A stretch of 51,962 nucleotides of DNA, from NCBI RefSeq assembly GCF_004341165.1, contig NZ_SLZR01000022.1, positions 1 to 51,962 of the forward strand, written 5' to 3'. This document shows positions 33,707 to 42,703 of this stretch, piece after piece. How positions within the stretch are numbered: the stretch's first letter is position 1; each line of letters opens with the position of its first letter. This DNA comes from Reinekea marinisedimentorum. GTDB lineage: Bacteria; Pseudomonadota; Gammaproteobacteria; Pseudomonadales; Natronospirillaceae. The notes beneath the pieces are model-generated. The model worked only from the letters and a program-made list of their open reading frames with translations. It made no database searches and was not told the origin of the DNA. A program made the translations under genes and the position numbers.

Positions 33707-36040
33707 ATGCAGGGTTTCGAGTTGCAGGTTAAGGGTAAGGTGCAGGGCGTTGGCTTTCGACCATTCGTCTGGCAACTGGCAGAGCGTCTGCAACTTAAAG
33801 GTGAGGTGTTGAACTGCGGCGAAGGTGTGATGATTCGCGTTGATCAGACGGCAAACCTGGCGCTGATCAAACAAGCACTGCAGCAACAGTTGCCGCCCTT
33901 AGCGCGTATCGATTCTATCGACGTGCGTTCTTATGATTGGCCGCAACCGCCGGCGGGCTTCAGCATTGCGGTGTCACAGTCGTCGAAGATGGATACCCAG
34001 GTGGTGCCCGATGCTGCCACCTGCCCGGAATGTTTGGCGGAACTGCTGGACAGCACCGACAGACGCCACCAATACCCCTTTATCAACTGCACACACTGCG
34101 GGCCACGCTTTACCCTTATTGAGGCGCTGCCGTATGACCGAGCCAACACGGTGATGAAAAATTTTCCGCTGTGCCCGGCGTGCGCCGCTGAATTTAAAAA
34201 CCCGGCCGACCGCCGCTACCATGCCCAGCCGGTTGCCTGTGAAAACTGCGGGCCAATGGTCTGGATGGTGAATGCCGCGGGCGAAAAAATAACGGAAGAT
34301 TGGCTAACGCAAACGTTAGCGGCTTTAGCACAAGGGCAAGTTGTTGCGATTAAATCGGTGGGCGGTTTTCATCTGGCATGTGATGCTACCAACGCCGCGG
34401 CCGTTCAGTTACTCAGAGAGCGCAAACGGCGTCAATACAAACCACTGGCGGTGATGGCGGCGAATATTGATGCGGTAAAACAATTCGCAGTTGTGCATGC
34501 CGGGCAACAGGCGTTACTGCAGAGCCGTATTGCCCCCATCGTGCTGCTAACGCCAAAAGCGAACAGCGACATCGCCCAAAACCTTGCGCCGAACCTGGCT
34601 GAAGTTGGAGTGATGTTACCATCGAACCCGTTGCAGCATTTGATTGCTCACTACTTTAAAAAGCCGGTGGTGATGACCTCGGGCAATGGCAGCGGCCTGC
34701 CGCCCGCGCTTGATAACAACACAGCGTTGAACCAGCTCAGTGCTATTGCCGACAGCTTCGTGCTGCACAACCGCTCCATTGTGCAGCGCTGTGATGATTC
34801 GCTGATGCGGGTCTCTGAACAGGGTCAGGTTGAGGTGCTGCGCCGCTCGCGTGGCTTAACGCCCGATGCCCTGAACCTGCCCGAAGACTTTCCCGACGCC
34901 GAAGGTTATTTAGCCTACGGTGGCGATTTGAAAAATGCCTTTGCCATCGGTAAGGGGCGGCAGATTATCGTCAGCCAGTACTTGGGTGATTTGGCGAATC
35001 TGGAAACCCAACAGCAATTTAAAGCGGCCATTGCGCACTATCTGAATTTGTATCAGTTGCCGGTACGTCAGCGCGTTGTCGATTGCCACCCCGGTTATTT
35101 CAGTCGCCAACGGGCGCTTCTGGATCATCAACACTCTGATAGCGCAGAGCAGCCAATTGTTGAGGTGCAGCACCATCACGCCCACATCGCCAGCTGTTTG
35201 GTTGAGAATGGCTGGCGGGCCGATCAGGGCCAGGTTTTGGCGCTGGCGCTCGATGGCCTCGGCTACGGTGATCATAACGAGCTTTGGGGCGGCGAACTGG
35301 TGGTTGCCGACTATCAGGGTTACCGGGTGCTGGGCGGTTTACCGGCGGTCACGTTGGTGGGCGGTGATACCGCGGCCAGACAGCCGTGGCGCAGCTTCTA
35401 TGCCCACCTGCGCACCTTTATGCCACAACTTAGTGAAGCGAAACTCAACCTACTGTTGCCCGGCAAACCTCTGAAGCAGCTCGATATCTCGATGGCGCGT
35501 GGCCTGAATAGCCATAGCGTGCGTTCGGCTGGCCGTCTGTTTGATGCAGTCGCGGCCTCACTTGGCATTGCCGCTGAGCAGATTGAATATGAAGGGCAGG
35601 CAGCCTGCGAGCTGGAATCGCTCGCCAGTGCGGCTCAAAGGCGTTTGGCCACGGAGTTAACGATTCCTGTTGATGGGTTGAGCCTTAACCTTGCCGCCTT
35701 CTGGCCGGCCTGGTTACAGCACAAAGGCAGCAAAGCTGAGCGCGCCTACAATTTTCATCTGGCGTTAGCCGTTGCCCTGGCGGAACTGGTAAGGCGTGCA
35801 AAGCGCCAGACGCAAATTAATCACCTGGTGCTGACCGGCGGCGTTTTTCATAACGCGCTGCTGACCTCATTACTGAAAGCGCAGCTGGGGTCTGAATGTC
35901 AGTTGCTTGAACATCAATACTACTCTTGCGGCGATGGTGGTTTGGCTCTTGGGCAGATAGCCATCGCGCTCATTCAAAACGAAAAAACCAATAACAACAA
36001 AGCCAATAACATCAAAATTCAAAACAACAAAACCCAATAA
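33707..36040 (+). CDS. hypF: Carbamoyltransferase HypF
   Basis: This 777-residue enzyme transfers a carbamoyl group from carbamoyl phosphate to HypE. Domain order: acylphosphatase (VKGKVQGVGFRPFVW near residue 10), two zinc fingers (CPECLAE...CTHCG near 105-135, CPACAAE...CENCG near 155-185), a YrdC-like domain, and a Kae1-like domain with VQHHHAHIASCL near residue 488. The last 20 residues form an unusual Asn/Lys/Gln tail from A-rich low-complexity DNA. The start at 33707 is 10 bases after hypE. Confidence 0.96.
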   Translation: MQGFELQVKGKVQGVGFRPFVWQLAERLQLKGEVLNCGEGVMIRVDQTANLALIKQALQQQLPPLARIDSIDVRSYDWPQPPAGFSIAVSQSSKMDTQVVPDAATCPECLAELLDSTDRRHQYPFINCTHCGPRFTLIEALPYDRANTVMKNFPLCPACAAEFKNPADRRYHAQPVACENCGPMVWMVNAAGEKITEDWLTQTLAALAQGQVVAIKSVGGFHLACDATNAAAVQLLRERKRRQYKPLAVMAANIDAVKQFAVVHAGQQALLQSRIAPIVLLTPKANSDIAQNLAPNLAEVGVMLPSNPLQHLIAHYFKKPVVMTSGNGSGLPPALDNNTALNQLSAIADSFVLHNRSIVQRCDDSLMRVSEQGQVEVLRRSRGLTPDALNLPEDFPDAEGYLAYGGDLKNAFAIGKGRQIIVSQYLGDLANLETQQQFKAAIAHYLNLYQLPVRQRVVDCHPGYFSRQRALLDHQHSDSAEQPIVEVQHHHAHIASCLVENGWRADQGQVLALALDGLGYGDHNELWGGELVVADYQGYRVLGGLPAVTLVGGDTAARQPWRSFYAHLRTFMPQLSEAKLNLLLPGKPLKQLDISMARGLNSHSVRSAGRLFDAVAASLGIAAEQIEYEGQAACELESLASAAQRRLATELTIPVDGLSLNLAAFWPAWLQHKGSKAERAYNFHLALAVALAELVRRAKRQTQINHLVLTGGVFHNALLTSLLKAQLGSECQLLEHQYYSCGDGGLALGQIAIALIQNEKTNNNKANNIKIQNNKTQ

Positions 36041-36063
36041 CAGTCAAAAACAAGGAAATTAAA

Positions 36064-36582
36064 ATGAAGAAAATACTGCCTGCACTCACGCTGTTGCCAA
36101 CGCTGGCCATGGCGCATACCGGGGTTGAAACGCACAGCAGTTTTATCACCGGCTTGCTGCATCCGTTAACCGGTTGGGATCATCTGGTTGCGCTGGTTCT
36201 GTTTGGTATCTTTCTGGCCACAGGTTCTGGCAAAGCAGCAGTGGCTAAGCTTTGCGTAGTTTGTTTGGCGCTGCTGCTGGGGTTTGTTGGCGGCGTTTTC
36301 TGGGTGCATGCCGCGATTGAGAATGTGGTGCTGGCGTCGCTGATCGCGCTACCACTGTGCTCAGTCATGTACCGAAAAGCGGGTGCCGTTAAAGCACTGG
36401 CCGTGATTGCTGCTGCCGTATTCAGTGCCTGCCATGGTGTCGTGCAGGGGGCAGAGGCCTTTGGCGCGTTGGTTCCTTATGCCGTGGGTACCCTGATATC
36501 GAGCCTGCTTACGATGCTTGTTGTGGCCTTGGTTGTGAAAGCATCGGGCTCACTGATTCAGCAGGGTTATAAATTTCAGTGA
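36064..36582 (+). CDS. hupE: HupE/UreJ-family membrane protein
   Basis: This 172-residue protein has a signal-like N-terminus (cleaved near AMAHTG) and about five to six membrane helices. The motif HPLTGWDHLVALVLFG is typical of HupE/UreJ, which are nickel (or cobalt) permeases. Placed last in the hydrogenase locus, with AAGGAAAT as ribosome site, it probably supplies nickel for HypA/HypB. No terminator is obvious before the convergent cytochrome gene. Confidence 0.9.
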   Translation: MKKILPALTLLPTLAMAHTGVETHSSFITGLLHPLTGWDHLVALVLFGIFLATGSGKAAVAKLCVVCLALLLGFVGGVFWVHAAIENVVLASLIALPLCSVMYRKAGAVKALAVIAAAVFSACHGVVQGAEAFGALVPYAVGTLISSLLTMLVVALVVKASGSLIQQGYKFQ

Positions 36583-36619
36583 GCATCCGATTTGTTTGCG
36601 ATGGCAGTGCGCCTGTTGG

Positions 36620-37207
36620 TTAGTCAGAAGAGCGCTGCGCTGCTGTTAATCGCTTCGGAACGATCCTTTTCAGGTTTCCGGTCATGGCGATAAGGACAGC
36701 GTCCTTTTTTATAAAGTGATGATGCAACGCTGCGGCGATATGAGCGGAAACCAAAAAGATTGCAGCGAAGGTGCCCAGCTCGTGCGCTGTTCTAATTTGG
36801 CTGAACAGCTGCTCATTTGCCATAAAGCTTAAATTAAACAGGCCAAAGGGTTTGGTTGGCAGGTGCGAGTACATCGCGGTTATCAGGCCGGTGACCGGCA
36901 CATAAACCGCCAGAAAGTAGAGGCTGATCTGCGCCGAATTGGCGGCCAACTTCTGCAGCGGTTGCAGGTTGACAGCCGGGCGCGGATCACCGCGTAAGAA
37001 GCGTTTGACCAGCAGAATGACAGCACTGAGCAACACAACGAGACCGAGACTGGAATGGTACTGCAAGCCGGATATTTTATAGGCTTCGCTGAGGTTAAGG
37101 TTAAATTGCTGGCCGGCGATGAGCAGAGCGGCAAATCCCAGCCCCATAGCCCAGTGAAACAGGCGGTAAGACCGGCTGTAGACAGTATTCTGTTCTGTTT
37201 GCTTCAA
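36620..37207 (-). CDS. Cytochrome b561-family membrane protein
   Basis: This 195-residue protein has four membrane helices and His residues placed for two hemes b (FHWAMG, QYHSSLG, RTAHELG, AHIAAALHHH). Such proteins oxidise quinol or pass electrons across the membrane; bacterial CybB protects against superoxide. The start appears to be TTG with GAGAGAAG upstream. It is convergent with hupE and in the same direction as the metal-protein genes at 37.3-38.1 kb, which lie upstream of it on the minus strand. Confidence 0.87.
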   Translation of the reverse strand: MKQTEQNTVYSRSYRLFHWAMGLGFAALLIAGQQFNLNLSEAYKISGLQYHSSLGLVVLLSAVILLVKRFLRGDPRPAVNLQPLQKLAANSAQISLYFLAVYVPVTGLITAMYSHLPTKPFGLFNLSFMANEQLFSQIRTAHELGTFAAIFLVSAHIAAALHHHFIKKDAVLIAMTGNLKRIVPKRLTAAQRSSD

Positions 37208-37255
37208 CGTGATGCTTCTCTCTTAATGTTGGTGATTTAAACCCTGTTCCGGGTT

Positions 37256-37603
37256 TCAGCGGGCGGGGGTTAATGGCTTCCACCGGCTACTGCTTTCGTT
37301 GTCTTTAATATTTTGCTCGATAAACCTGTACCAGGCGAACCTGACCCTGTCTTTAAGGCCGGCTCTCAGCGGCAGGTGATGTTGCTGAAAGATTGCAACG
37401 ATCTGCTGGCTGCAGGTAAGCCGGGCATCAAACACCACTTCAATGCTGTTTTGAATCGGCATAAATGTAACGGAATGAATACCCAGAGCAGAATCCAGCG
37501 TCTGAGTGACATGGTTCATGTCATTCAGTGACGACCGATTCAGATAAAACGTTCGCTTAACCCAGGTTCGGCCGGGAATAGTAGCATTGCTTGCCCGATT
37601 CAT
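37256..37603 (-). CDS. Small protein with HMA-like fold lacking the metal CxxC
   Basis: This 115-residue protein has a ferredoxin-like beta-alpha-beta pattern (RTFYLNRSSLND, LDSALGIHSVTFMP, NSIEVVFDA, QQIVAIFQQHHLPL) like heavy-metal-associated domains, but the usual CxxC is absent. Single Cys (about residue 64) and His residues remain. The ribosome site GGAAGGA is strong. Position between cytochrome b561 and a Met-rich periplasmic protein suggests metal homeostasis; the function is inferred. Confidence 0.6.
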   Translation of the reverse strand: MNRASNATIPGRTWVKRTFYLNRSSLNDMNHVTQTLDSALGIHSVTFMPIQNSIEVVFDARLTCSQQIVAIFQQHHLPLRAGLKDRVRFAWYRFIEQNIKDNESSSRWKPLTPAR

Positions 37604-37659
37604 GATTGATATTCCTTCCGTTTTTGCAATGGTTTATTCAGTGAGCAACGCTCAGGCTT

Positions 37660-38118
37660 TTAATGGCAATAGCCTTGTGCGCTGCTCCATTTGGCCTTTT
37701 GCTCTGCGTTCAGGCTGGCCTCAAACTGATCGAACAGGTCGTGATGCGTTTCCATCAGTTCGAAGTTTTCACTCATTACCGACATCATGCCCCGGTGGCT
37801 GAGTTCGCCATCGTTTTTGGTTGCTTCAGCGCGCATGAGCTCCTGCATGGCCAGGTGGCCCGACTGGATCTGTGACAGCAGTGTGATTTGCTCATCGTTC
37901 AGCTCAAGTTCGGCAGTTAGCTCCTCGACATTGAACATTTGCTGGCTGTAACCCATGCCGCCCATCATGCCGCCCTTGTTCATCATTTTGCCCATTGCGC
38001 CGTGGTGATAACCAAAGCCCCGGCCATCGTCAGCAGACGTGCTGTGACCAAAGGCGAATGCGCCTGCAATTAACCCGGCAGAAATCAGGCTTACGGCCAT
38101 AATCGTTATTCTTTTCAT
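37660..38118 (-). CDS. Spy/CpxP-like periplasmic protein rich in Met and His
   Basis: This 152-residue protein has a signal peptide (about 1-22). A Met/Gly/His stretch follows (YHHGAMGKMMNKGGMMGGMG, residues 37-56), then a helical part with two LTxxQ-like repeats (LNDEQ, LNAEQ). Spy and CpxP proteins are envelope stress chaperones; the Met/His stretch suggests copper or nickel binding. A strong AGGAGG site lies upstream. It is divergent from the two-component genes across a region with CTTACC repeats, so it is a likely target of that system. Confidence 0.78.
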   Translation of the reverse strand: MKRITIMAVSLISAGLIAGAFAFGHSTSADDGRGFGYHHGAMGKMMNKGGMMGGMGYSQQMFNVEELTAELELNDEQITLLSQIQSGHLAMQELMRAEATKNDGELSHRGMMSVMSENFELMETHHDLFDQFEASLNAEQKAKWSSAQGYCH

Positions 38119-38161
38119 GATCTGTTCCTCCTGTGTTTAAGAACAGCATAGGGCCTTAAGC

Positions 38162-38212
38162 CTTACCATGATGTTTCCGTAACCTTACCGTTTGTTAATC
38201 TTTGCCGGTAAG
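38162..38212. promoter_or_regulatory. CTTACC repeats, possible response-regulator operator
   Basis: CTTACC occurs at 38162-38167 and 38184-38189, 22 bp (two helical turns) apart, and inverted as GGTAAG at 38207-38212. The sites lie between the divergent Spy-like gene and the response regulator. OmpR-family regulators often bind direct repeats with helical-turn spacing, so this may be the operator. Confidence 0.45.
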
Positions 38213-38330
38213 CTAAACCTTTATACTGGGGGCTGCGGTTAAACCATGAACCTGGCATCTTACGCCCTGTCAGACGATTAACCCGGCAATACCGCAAGCC
38301 GGATTAATCACAATTACCGCCGGATAGCGA

Positions 38331-39005
38331 ATGAAAATACTGCTCATTGAAGACGATCAAATTTTGGCTGAGTTCATCAGTAAAGGCTTAAAGGAAGAGG
38401 GCTATACCGTTGAGCGGGTCGCCGATGGCCGGGATGCACTGTTTGTTGTGGCATCGGAGGTGTTTGATCTGATCATACTTGATCGCATGTTGCCTAATGT
38501 CGACGGCATGACCCTATTGCGAACCTTACGCGCAGCCGACAATGCAACTCCGGTGATTATCCTCAGTGCCTTAGCTGACGTTGATCAGCGTGTGGAAGGG
38601 CTGGCCGGCGGTGCGGATGATTACCTGACCAAACCCTTTGCATTTAAAGAATTACTGGCGCGAGTGCAGGTACTGCTTAAACGCCAGTCAGGCCAGGCAC
38701 AGCCGGTGTCTGTGCTGGATGTCGCCAATGTGCGGCTGGACTTGCGTAAACAGAAGGTGTGGGTGGAGGGCAATGAAGTGTCTTTGCAGCCGCGTGAATT
38801 GCGGTTGCTGGAATACCTGATGCGCCATGAAGGGCAGGTGGTTTCCCGGACGATGCTGCTGGAAAACGTCTGGGATTATCACTTCGACCCGCAGACCAAT
38901 GTCATCGATGTTCACATCAGTCGATTGCGGCAAAAGCTCGATACTCACAAGGGCAGCAGTTTAATTCGCACCGTACGTGGAGCCGGCTATGTCTTTGAAA
39001 GCTAA
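38331..39005 (+). CDS. OmpR-family response regulator
   Basis: This 224-residue regulator has a receiver domain with phosphoacceptor D51 (LIILDRML), acidic pair E8-D9-D10 and the conserved Lys in YLTKPF. A winged-helix DNA-binding domain follows (QPRELRLLEYLMRHEGQVVS, HISRLRQKLD). The 3' end overlaps the sensor kinase by 17 bases. Similarity to CusR/CopR-like regulators is plausible given the Met-rich sensor, but the ligand is inferred. Confidence 0.92.
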   Translation: MKILLIEDDQILAEFISKGLKEEGYTVERVADGRDALFVVASEVFDLIILDRMLPNVDGMTLLRTLRAADNATPVIILSALADVDQRVEGLAGGADDYLTKPFAFKELLARVQVLLKRQSGQAQPVSVLDVANVRLDLRKQKVWVEGNEVSLQPRELRLLEYLMRHEGQVVSRTMLLENVWDYHFDPQTNVIDVHISRLRQKLDTHKGSSLIRTVRGAGYVFES

Positions 39006-40383
39006 TGCGGGTCTGCTGAAAAGCTCCAGCTTCCGGCATACGCTGTTGACTGCTTTTGCCATATGGCTGAGCACCTCCGTTGTTCTGATTCTGGTTTACT
39101 TTAATCTGGAAACAGCAATCTGGAACAGCATCAACCATCGGCTGGATGAACAGTCCGAAAGCATTCTTCAGCAGGCTTCAGAGCAGGCTGAGTATGACGC
39201 TCAGGCACTGATTGCTGAGATGCATGGCAGCGGTGCGATCAGCCTTCAGGTGACACCGCCTATGAGCCCGGAGATGATGTCGATGCATAACTCGCCGGCA
39301 ATGCAGGAGATGCATCGCGCTATGGGGCTGGCCAGCCCTTCCCGGCAATTGCTGGGTGAAAACCAGTCTTTGGCTTCCGACCGGGGCCAGCTGGTGCTGT
39401 TGCGTAATATTGAGCTACCCGGTGGTGAAACCCTGACACTGAGTCACAATGTTGATTATCTGGCCGATATTCAGAACAGCCTGTGGCACAGCCTGGTATT
39501 TGGGTTGGTTATCACCCTGCTGATCGCAGCATTCAGTGCCGCATTGCTTACTCAGCGCAGTTTGCGCCGCATGCATCAGATCAATACTGGCTGTCATGCC
39601 ATTATGGCGGGCAATCTGGATTATCGGATCCCCTATAAACACCGCGCATCAAAGTTTGATGACTACGACCGAATGGCTCAAACCATTAACCAAATGCTTG
39701 ATGAGATTAATGAATTGGTGACTAAGGTGCGGCAGGTCTCAGACAACATCGCACACGATTTAAAGTCGCCCCTTGCGCGCTTGCGCACCCGCCTGGAGTC
39801 TCTCAATGGCGAGTTGGCCACGGCTGAGGTTGCAGATGGGATTCACGAGCTGGACCGGCTATTGGCCATGATTAACAGCCTGCTGGGTATCAGTCGTCTG
39901 GAGAGCGCTAACCGGAAAAGTTTCGGCCCGGTTGAACTGCAGCCATTGCTGACCGATGTTGCTGAAATGTATCAGCCGCTGTTTGAAGAAAAAGGCATTG
40001 AGTTTCAGGCTACGGTTTGTAAAGCCGCGTTAACTGCGGATAAAAACCTGCTGTTTCAGGCGCTGGTGAATGTCCTCGATAATGCCCTGAAGTTTACTCC
40101 GGAGGCCGGTCGGGTGTCGCTCATAGCTGAACAGCTGAGTGAGGGCTCGGTCAGCATTGAAATACGTGATAGCGGCCCTGGCGTGCAAAATACGGCAAAG
40201 ATCCTTGAACGCTTTTACCGCGAAGATGCCGCGCGCGATGCCAGTGGCTTTGGCCTTGGGTTGAGCCTTGTACAGGCGATTGTGAAACTGCATGAAGGCC
40301 GTATTGAGCTGCAGAATGATAGCGGCCTTGTTGTGCGTCTGACGCTTCCGGTTGCCGGTGGTCGTGCTTTACGGCTCGGCTAA
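38989..40383 (+). CDS. Sensor histidine kinase with Met-rich periplasmic segment
   Basis: This 464-residue kinase has membrane helices at about 20-40 and 167-188 with a periplasmic domain between. Residues 91-113 contain MSPEMMSMHNSPAMQEMHRA, eight or more Met/His ligands in a short run. A HAMP region follows, then the phosphoacceptor H256 (NIAHDLKSPLARLR), N box (NVLDNALKFTP) and G boxes (DSGPGV, GFGLGLSLV). I chose ATG at 38989; 38977 would add four residues. The Met run suggests sensing of Cu(I) or Ag(I). It converges with the cytochrome c gene, overlapping it by 15 bases. Confidence 0.9.
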   Translation: MSLKANAGLLKSSSFRHTLLTAFAIWLSTSVVLILVYFNLETAIWNSINHRLDEQSESILQQASEQAEYDAQALIAEMHGSGAISLQVTPPMSPEMMSMHNSPAMQEMHRAMGLASPSRQLLGENQSLASDRGQLVLLRNIELPGGETLTLSHNVDYLADIQNSLWHSLVFGLVITLLIAAFSAALLTQRSLRRMHQINTGCHAIMAGNLDYRIPYKHRASKFDDYDRMAQTINQMLDEINELVTKVRQVSDNIAHDLKSPLARLRTRLESLNGELATAEVADGIHELDRLLAMINSLLGISRLESANRKSFGPVELQPLLTDVAEMYQPLFEEKGIEFQATVCKAALTADKNLLFQALVNVLDNALKFTPEAGRVSLIAEQLSEGSVSIEIRDSGPGVQNTAKILERFYREDAARDASGFGLGLSLVQAIVKLHEGRIELQNDSGLVVRLTLPVAGGRALRLG

Positions 40384-41253
40384 CAGATAGATAGCCATGG
40401 CGCGGCGGTCTTCTTCGGTTAAGAACTGAGTCCCCCCGAGAATGACTTCTGCCATGCTGCCGCCGAGCACATCGCCCTGCGGGGTGATTCCGGTTTGCAA
40501 TGCGTACGCCAAATCGGCGACTGTCCAGCCGTTAGCACTCAAGCTGCGGGCATCAATGGCGGGTGCGTTTTCGCCACCGGGTAACAGTGTGGTGCCGGCA
40601 AACCAGCTCTGTGTTTTCAGAGCGCCGGCCATGTTTCGGGGGGTGTGACAGGCGGCACAGTGTGCCGGGCCTTCAACGATAAACCGGCCCCGGTTGTAGT
40701 CGGCAGATTGGCCGCTGACCGGTGAAGCTGCCACCGGGGCTCCGAACAGCCGTTGCCACGGTTTTAAGCCAGCACGAATACTAAAGGGAAAGCGAATGTC
40801 GGTCGCCGGGTCTGGCGCATCGACTACCGGCACCCGTGGCAAAACGGACCACAGGTCGGCGATATCCTGATCGGAAAAGCCGCTGTAAAACTGGTAAGGA
40901 AACGCCGGGTAGTATGGGCGGCCCTGCGGTGAAATGCCCTGGCGCACGGCGGTCGCAAAATCATCAATACTCCAGCGACCAAGGCCATGTTCCGGGCTGA
41001 GCGTAATGTTCGGTGCGGCAAATACCCCAAAGGGTGATTCCAGCGCCGCGCCGCCAGCCAGGATGCCAGAGGCCTTTTCTTCGTTGGTGTGGCAGGCGAT
41101 ACAGCCGGACATTCTGGCCAGATAAGCGCCGCGTGCCGGGTCACCGGTTAGGGTGATGGCCGGCTGCGAGGCCTGTATTGGCATGAACATCCAGATCAGA
41201 AACGCCGCGCCTGTCGCAATAAAGAGTGCGAATACCCCCCAGGCTGAACGCAC
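40369..41253 (-). CDS. Diheme c-type cytochrome
   Basis: This 294-residue protein has an N-terminal membrane anchor or signal (about 5-28) and two heme-binding motifs, CIACH and CAACH, in two cytochrome c domains. It resembles the diheme cytochromes that accompany dehydrogenases or cytochrome c' in periplasmic electron transfer. The GTG start has AAGGA upstream and lies four bases after the cytochrome c' stop, so the two are cotranscribed on the minus strand. Confidence 0.88.
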   Translation of the reverse strand: MRSAWGVFALFIATGAAFLIWMFMPIQASQPAITLTGDPARGAYLARMSGCIACHTNEEKASGILAGGAALESPFGVFAAPNITLSPEHGLGRWSIDDFATAVRQGISPQGRPYYPAFPYQFYSGFSDQDIADLWSVLPRVPVVDAPDPATDIRFPFSIRAGLKPWQRLFGAPVAASPVSGQSADYNRGRFIVEGPAHCAACHTPRNMAGALKTQSWFAGTTLLPGGENAPAIDARSLSANGWTVADLAYALQTGITPQGDVLGGSMAEVILGGTQFLTEEDRRAMAIYLLAEP

Positions 41254-41257
41254 CGGG

Positions 41258-41815
41258 TTAGTCCTTTTCCATCCGGAATTTCTTATGGCAGCCAGAGCAG
41301 TTTTGGGTCATCTTACCGAAGACCTCCTGCGCGGGCATAGACGCCAGGGCTTCAACCGTCAGTGGCATGGTGGCAGCGGCTGGCGTACCGGGTGCGGCAG
41401 TAAGACCAAGCAGGCTGTTGACACCGCCAGCTTCGCTGCTGCCGGTATTGTCAGCCGCCTGCACCAGGCCTTTTGCGGTAATTTCCAGATCCATGGCATA
41501 GCGTTCAAACGCCGGCCAGTCCTTCCAGATAGCCAGTGTTGCTTCAGATTCAACACTCAGCGAGTTCTCCGGAAATAACCCGGTAATGTGCTTGCCCGAG
41601 GAGGCCGCGATTTTCCCGGCTTCGTTTCGAACGATATTTGCATCGTATGCGGTGTTGCCTTTCATCATTGCAGACAACGTCTTAACCGATTTTGAAAAAT
41701 TCGACATTAGGTCCATACGTTCCTGAATGACACCCTCAGCACCTTCGTGTGCCAAAGTCAGGGAAGAGGTCATCAGTATGGCCGGTAGGATCAAAAAGCT
41801 TGTGATCAGTCTCAT
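41258..41815 (-). CDS. Cytochrome c' (class II)
   Basis: This 185-residue protein has a signal peptide (about 1-22, ending TLAHEG) and a four-helix-type sequence. A single heme motif CSGCH stands near the C-terminus (QNCSGCHKKFR), the arrangement of cytochrome c'. Known members bind NO or act in electron transfer. I chose ATG at 41815 with GGAG seven bases upstream; the frame continues to 41890, but that extension would precede the signal peptide. Confidence 0.88.
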   Translation of the reverse strand: MRLITSFLILPAILMTSSLTLAHEGAEGVIQERMDLMSNFSKSVKTLSAMMKGNTAYDANIVRNEAGKIAASSGKHITGLFPENSLSVESEATLAIWKDWPAFERYAMDLEITAKGLVQAADNTGSSEAGGVNSLLGLTAAPGTPAAATMPLTVEALASMPAQEVFGKMTQNCSGCHKKFRMEKD

Positions 41816-42019
41816 TGGCTTGTCTCCATTAACGGGAAAAACCTGAAAAGGTCTTTCACAGTAATAGCAAGAGTAGATGAATTCATTCAACTGAAAAGAA
41901 AATCAGTCACTTTTTAATTGTGTGGAAAAAATATTTTTTATCGGGTGTCACCACGCCTTCATAAATACTGTTAGCAGACCTTAATTCTATCTTCCTTCGC
42001 GGCAATGGAGGCTATTGGC

Positions 42020-42559
42020 TTAGCTCACCATTTTTTGCTCTGCAAAGTTACCTATTCTTAATATTTGAATAACCATGTTTGGTAGCCTGTTATTTTTTCG
42101 GCTTTTTACCGTGTCATAGATTGCCGGTATAAACTCCAGCAGTGTAATGGTGATGAATATCCAGAGCGGAACAACCTCTTCACTGATGACTTTAATAGCG
42201 AAAGCCATGGCAAGGCTTGTTCCGACAATACCGCCAAAAAACAGCCCGGGATTGTATTTTTGGGTGATGACAGTGAGCAGAATATGTTGCAGGCCGTTGA
42301 TGGTTAAAAATGTTGATAAAATTAAGAAGATCGAAGCGGATATTGCCGGGCTGCTGATCACGGTTGCCAGAATGCAAAAGAACAGCCCCGTTAAGCTTAA
42401 AATAAACAACCAAAGCCGTGCACTGAGATTGGACTCATCCAGTGAGTTTTCGTAGTTCTCACTGTGAAATTTAGCGATATTCCATTCTTCCATTTCGTGA
42501 AGAAACAAAACCAGTGCCGTGAGGGCATAGAACGCATCTAAATACAGAAAACTTAACAT
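42020..42559 (-). CDS. HXXEE-domain membrane protein
   Basis: This 179-residue protein has about five membrane helices. The first contains HEMEEW, matching the HxxEE motif that defines the family; a His-Glu-Glu cluster in a membrane can bind metal, but no activity is established. A GAGAGG ribosome site precedes the start. It is divergent from the TetR gene, separated by 144 bp, so TetR control is likely. Confidence 0.78.
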   Translation of the reverse strand: MLSFLYLDAFYALTALVLFLHEMEEWNIAKFHSENYENSLDESNLSARLWLFILSLTGLFFCILATVISSPAISASIFLILSTFLTINGLQHILLTVITQKYNPGLFFGGIVGTSLAMAFAIKVISEEVVPLWIFITITLLEFIPAIYDTVKSRKNNRLPNMVIQILRIGNFAEQKMVS

Positions 42560-42703
42560 TGAAACCTCTCGTTGAATAAATTACTTTTTGATCATTGATT
42601 GCATTGCCGGCATTAATGTAATTCTCTTAAAGGGCGCCGGGCAACGGTACCGCTATAAAATGGCACAAATGGCTTTAATTGAGACAGCTTCAGGGAACCA
42701 GGC

